A stretch of 64,000 nt of DNA from Robbsia sp. KACC 23696 (GTDB lineage Bacteria; Pseudomonadota; Gammaproteobacteria; Burkholderiales; Burkholderiaceae). Below are positions 61,506 to 64,000 of this stretch, in pieces. Under the pieces are notes generated by a model. That model had not been told where the DNA came from. It searched no databases and was given only the letters and a program-made list of their open reading frames with translations. The position numbers and the translations under genes were made by a program. Every line of letters begins with the position of its first letter. The first letter of the stretch is position 1. Location: the NCBI RefSeq assembly GCF_039852015.1, contig NZ_CP156628.1, positions 310,001 to 374,000 on the forward strand. The letters run 5' to 3'.

Positions 61506-64000
61506 ATGCCATCCGCCGTGAATATTAAAAATCGTAAGCGTCTTGTCGGCAGCGACTTTGATTTTTTCGACGCGCGGTCGGCCGTCGATGCGATTCAGGG
61601 CGGCGCGTTCGACCGCCTTCCCTATACCTCTCGGGTCCTCGCCGAAAACCTCGTAAGACGGTGCGACCCGGAGCAGATACACGCGGCCTTGATGCAGCTT
61701 ATCGCGCGTCGGCAGGATGCGGATTTTCCGTGGTTTCCTGTGCGCGTCGTCTGCCACGATATTTTGGGACAAACCGCGCTCGTCGATCTGGCCGGCCTGC
61801 GGGACGCCATCGCGCAGCAGGGAGGCGATCCCGCACTGGTAAACCCGGTCGTACCGACGCAATTGGTTGTGGACCATTCGCTGGCAGTCGAGTGCGGCGG
61901 CTTCGATCCCGATGCGTTCGCGAAAAACCGCGCGATCGAAGATCAGCGCAATGAAGATCGGTTTGATTTTATCGACTGGAGCAAGCGCGCTTTCCACAAT
62001 GTCGAGGTGATTCCACCGGGCAACGGCATCCTGCATCAAATCAATCTGGAGCGGATGAGCCCGGTAGTGCAGGTGCAGGATGGCGTCGCCTTTCCCGACT
62101 CGCTCGTCGGCACCGATTCGCACACGCCGATGGTGGACGCACTCGGTGTGCTGGCGATCGGTGTGGGCGGCCTGGAGGCGGAAAGCGTGATGCTCGGGCG
62201 CGCGTGCTGGATGCGCCTGCCGGAAATCGTGGGCGTACGATTGACCGGGCGTGTCGGCCCCGGTATCTCGGCGACGGACACGGTGTTGGCCTTGACGGCC
62301 TTTCTCCGCAGAGAGAAGGTGGTTTCGTCGTATCTCGAATTTCATGGCGCGGGCGTTGCCACTTTGACCTTGAGCGATCGCGCGACCATTGCCAATATGG
62401 CACCGGAGTTCGGTGCGACGGCGGCCATGTTCTACATCGACGAGCAGACGACCCGATATTTGACGATGACGGGTCGCGATAGCGCTTTGGTCGCCTTGGT
62501 CGAGCGCTATGCGAAGCAAGCCGGACTGTGGGCCGATACCTTGCAGGAAGTCGAATACGATAGGGTGCTGGCGTTCGATCTATCGTCCGTGGTGCGTTCG
62601 ATTGCCGGGCCGTCCAATCCGCATGCGTATTTGCCCACGTCACGTCTGGCGGAGCGCGGCATCAGCGGCCCGGTCGACGATATCCCTGGCCTGATGCCCG
62701 ACGGGGCGGTCATCATCGCGGCGATCACGAGTTGCACGAACACGAATAACCCACGGAACATGATGGCTGCCGGCCTGCTTGCCCGCAATGCGAATCGACT
62801 AGGCTTGATGCGCAAGCCTTGGACGAAGACCTCGCTGGCGCCCGGATCCAAGGCGGTCACGCTGTACTTGCAGGAGGCCGGCTTGCTGCAGGCGCTGGAG
62901 GCCTTGGGTTTCGGCGTGGTGGCGTATGCCTGTACCTCGTGCAATGGTATGTCCGGTGCTTTGGATCCGGCTATTCGAGAAGAAATCGAGACACGCGATC
63001 TTTTCACGACCGCGGTACTGTCGGGGAATCGCAATTTCGATGGGCGAATCCATCCAAATGCGAAACAGGCCTTCCTCGCCTCGCCGGCTTTGGTAGTCGC
63101 TTACAGCATTGCCGGCACGATTCGCTTCGATATCGAAAAGGATGTGCTGGGTCGCGATGCGACAGGGCGCGACGTACGGCTCGACGATATCTGGCCGTCC
63201 GACGAAGAGATCGATGCCTGTGTCGCGGCGTATGTCAAACCAACGCAGTTCCGCACTGTGTACGATCCGATGTTTGCAATCGCGGTGGATGACGGCAAGC
63301 GCGTGCAAGCGCTTTACGATTGGCGCCCCGCCAGTACCTATATCCGGCGACCGCCATATTGGGAAGGCGCCTTGGCGGGCAAGCGGACGCTGACGGGGAT
63401 GCGACCGTTGGCGTTACTCGGCGACAACATCACGACCGATCATCTTTCGCCGTCCAATGCCATTTCGGCGAACAGTGCTTCCGGCGAGTATCTCGCTAAG
63501 ATGGGTTTGCAGGAAGCGGACTTCAACTCGTATGCGACGCATCGGGGTGATCATTTGAGCGCGCAGCGCGCGACGTTCGCGAATCCCACCTTACGCAACG
63601 AGATGGCGCGGGTGAACGGCGATATCCAGACCGGCTCGCTGGCCCGCGTCGAGCCCGACGGCACCGTGATGCGCATGTGGGAAGCGATTGAAACCTATAT
63701 GGCGCGGGGCCAACCGCTGATCGTCATCGCGGGGGCGGACTATGGGCAAGGATCTTCGCGGGACTGGGCCGCGAAAGGGGTACGGCTCGCGGGCGTCGAA
63801 GTCATCGTGGCCGAGGGATTCGAGCGTATCCATCGCACGAATCTGATTGGAATGGGCGTGTTGCCCCTTGCGTTCGCCCCAGGGGTGACGCGGCATACGT
63901 TGCAGCTGGACGGGCGCGAGACGTTCGCGGTAATCGGCACGCCGCGTCCACGTGGTACGGTTTGCCTTCGCATCGATCGCGCCGACGGCACGCGCGTCGA
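61506..64000 (+). CDS. acnD: Aconitase family, Fe/S-dependent 2-methylcitrate dehydratase AcnD (3' end outside the window)
   Basis: The open frame runs from ATG 61506 without a stop to the window edge (about 831 codons; AcnD has about 865). It begins NIKNRKRLVGSDFDFFDARSA and includes LPYTSRVLAENLVRRCDP, ILGQTALVDLAGLRDAI and GTDSHTP, which I recognise from AcnD. The [4Fe-4S] cysteines are in SCTNTNN and YACTSCNG. The swivelling C-terminal domain starts near TTDHLSPSNAIS, with ADYGQGSSRD. GTG at 61518 is an alternative start. AcnD dehydrates 2-methylcitrate in the propionate cycle, usually with PrpF; relatives also handle citrate. Here it faces a tricarboxylate-uptake operon. Confidence 0.85.
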   Translation, partial: MPSAVNIKNRKRLVGSDFDFFDARSAVDAIQGGAFDRLPYTSRVLAENLVRRCDPEQIHAALMQLIARRQDADFPWFPVRVVCHDILGQTALVDLAGLRDAIAQQGGDPALVNPVVPTQLVVDHSLAVECGGFDPDAFAKNRAIEDQRNEDRFDFIDWSKRAFHNVEVIPPGNGILHQINLERMSPVVQVQDGVAFPDSLVGTDSHTPMVDALGVLAIGVGGLEAESVMLGRACWMRLPEIVGVRLTGRVGPGISATDTVLALTAFLRREKVVSSYLEFHGAGVATLTLSDRATIANMAPEFGATAAMFYIDEQTTRYLTMTGRDSALVALVERYAKQAGLWADTLQEVEYDRVLAFDLSSVVRSIAGPSNPHAYLPTSRLAERGISGPVDDIPGLMPDGAVIIAAITSCTNTNNPRNMMAAGLLARNANRLGLMRKPWTKTSLAPGSKAVTLYLQEAGLLQALEALGFGVVAYACTSCNGMSGALDPAIREEIETRDLFTTAVLSGNRNFDGRIHPNAKQAFLASPALVVAYSIAGTIRFDIEKDVLGRDATGRDVRLDDIWPSDEEIDACVAAYVKPTQFRTVYDPMFAIAVDDGKRVQALYDWRPASTYIRRPPYWEGALAGKRTLTGMRPLALLGDNITTDHLSPSNAISANSASGEYLAKMGLQEADFNSYATHRGDHLSAQRATFANPTLRNEMARVNGDIQTGSLARVEPDGTVMRMWEAIETYMARGQPLIVIAGADYGQGSSRDWAAKGVRLAGVEVIVAEGFERIHRTNLIGMGVLPLAFAPGVTRHTLQLDGRETFAVIGTPRPRGTVCLRIDRADGTRV

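Noticed and set aside
61443-62519. Long open frame on the minus strand opposite acnD
   Set aside because: It encodes an Arg/His-rich protein of no recognisable fold, while the plus strand carries the strongly recognisable AcnD sequence. Antisense open frames are common at this G+C content.
1-64000. CRISPR arrays, insertion sequences, integrase genes and attachment sites
   Set aside because: I saw no regularly spaced repeats, transposase or integrase sequences, or flanking duplications. The two pseudogenes can be explained by deletion alone.

Overview
The window looks like chromosomal accessory DNA of a betaproteobacterium of the Burkholderiales. The signs are about 60% G+C, ACS- and MHS-family major facilitator carriers, a Burkholderia-type porin, many LysR regulators, a DctP/DctQM TRAP system and an AcnD-type aconitase. 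The genus cannot be fixed from the sequence alone. I see no rRNA, tRNA, CRISPR array, insertion sequence or prophage. The region is a chain of small catabolic islands, each with a transporter, a few enzymes and a dedicated regulator, and several regulators have clear palindromic operators.

Layout. 0.4-2.5 kb: nu-like glutathione transferase and an ACS carrier. 2.7-9.3 kb: LysR gene divergent from a RidA / amino-acid-binding protein / MmgE-PrpD / agmatinase-family operon, followed by an orphan Tat-exported peptide-binding protein. 9.4-13.4 kb: carrier, PEP-mutase/isocitrate-lyase-like enzyme, SDR and GntR regulator. 14.1-17.7 kb: LysR gene, a ThDP enzyme and a carrier gene wrecked by an internal deletion. 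18-24.4 kb: phosphatidylserine decarboxylase, an odd alpha/beta hydrolase, a decayed histidine kinase, a TetR/epimerase pair with twin operators, and a lipoprotein. 24.7-30.8 kb: TRAP transporter, LacI regulator, 2-hydroxyacid dehydrogenase and LigI-like amidohydrolase, with two overlapping perfect palindromes in the promoter. 30.9-33.0 kb: GDSL esterase and aldo/keto reductase.

The most interesting part is 33.2-42.3 kb. It holds a porin, a methylene-THF reductase with its cysteine-rich domain at the N terminus, a LigM/DesA-like THF-dependent O-demethylase, PurU, FolD, FolB, a carrier and a LigB/DesZ-like extradiol dioxygenase. Together these could import a methoxylated aromatic acid, move its methyl group to THF, oxidise that carbon to formate and open the ring. 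Three promoters in this block (before the porin, the reductase and the demethylase) share a 17-bp element, CGCA-N9-TGCG/A, and two further boxes at identical spacing. This appears to be a dedicated regulon.

43.5-45.6 kb encodes an MHYT-GGDEF-EAL protein with a substituted GGDQF site. 45.6-54.4 kb is a LysR-controlled peptide-type ABC transporter (one subunit a permease-ATPase fusion) with an FAD oxidoreductase and an AstE/DoeB-like deacylase, suggesting catabolism of an opine-like or N-acylated amino acid. 54.5-56.8 kb holds a YcgR-like PilZ protein, a lipoprotein and a Cro/C1-type HTH protein whose gene carries a 17-bp perfect hairpin. 56.9-61.3 kb is an operon for a solute-binding protein, an MHS tricarboxylate-type symporter and a TctDE-like two-component system. 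It is divergent from acnD, which runs off the right end of the window.
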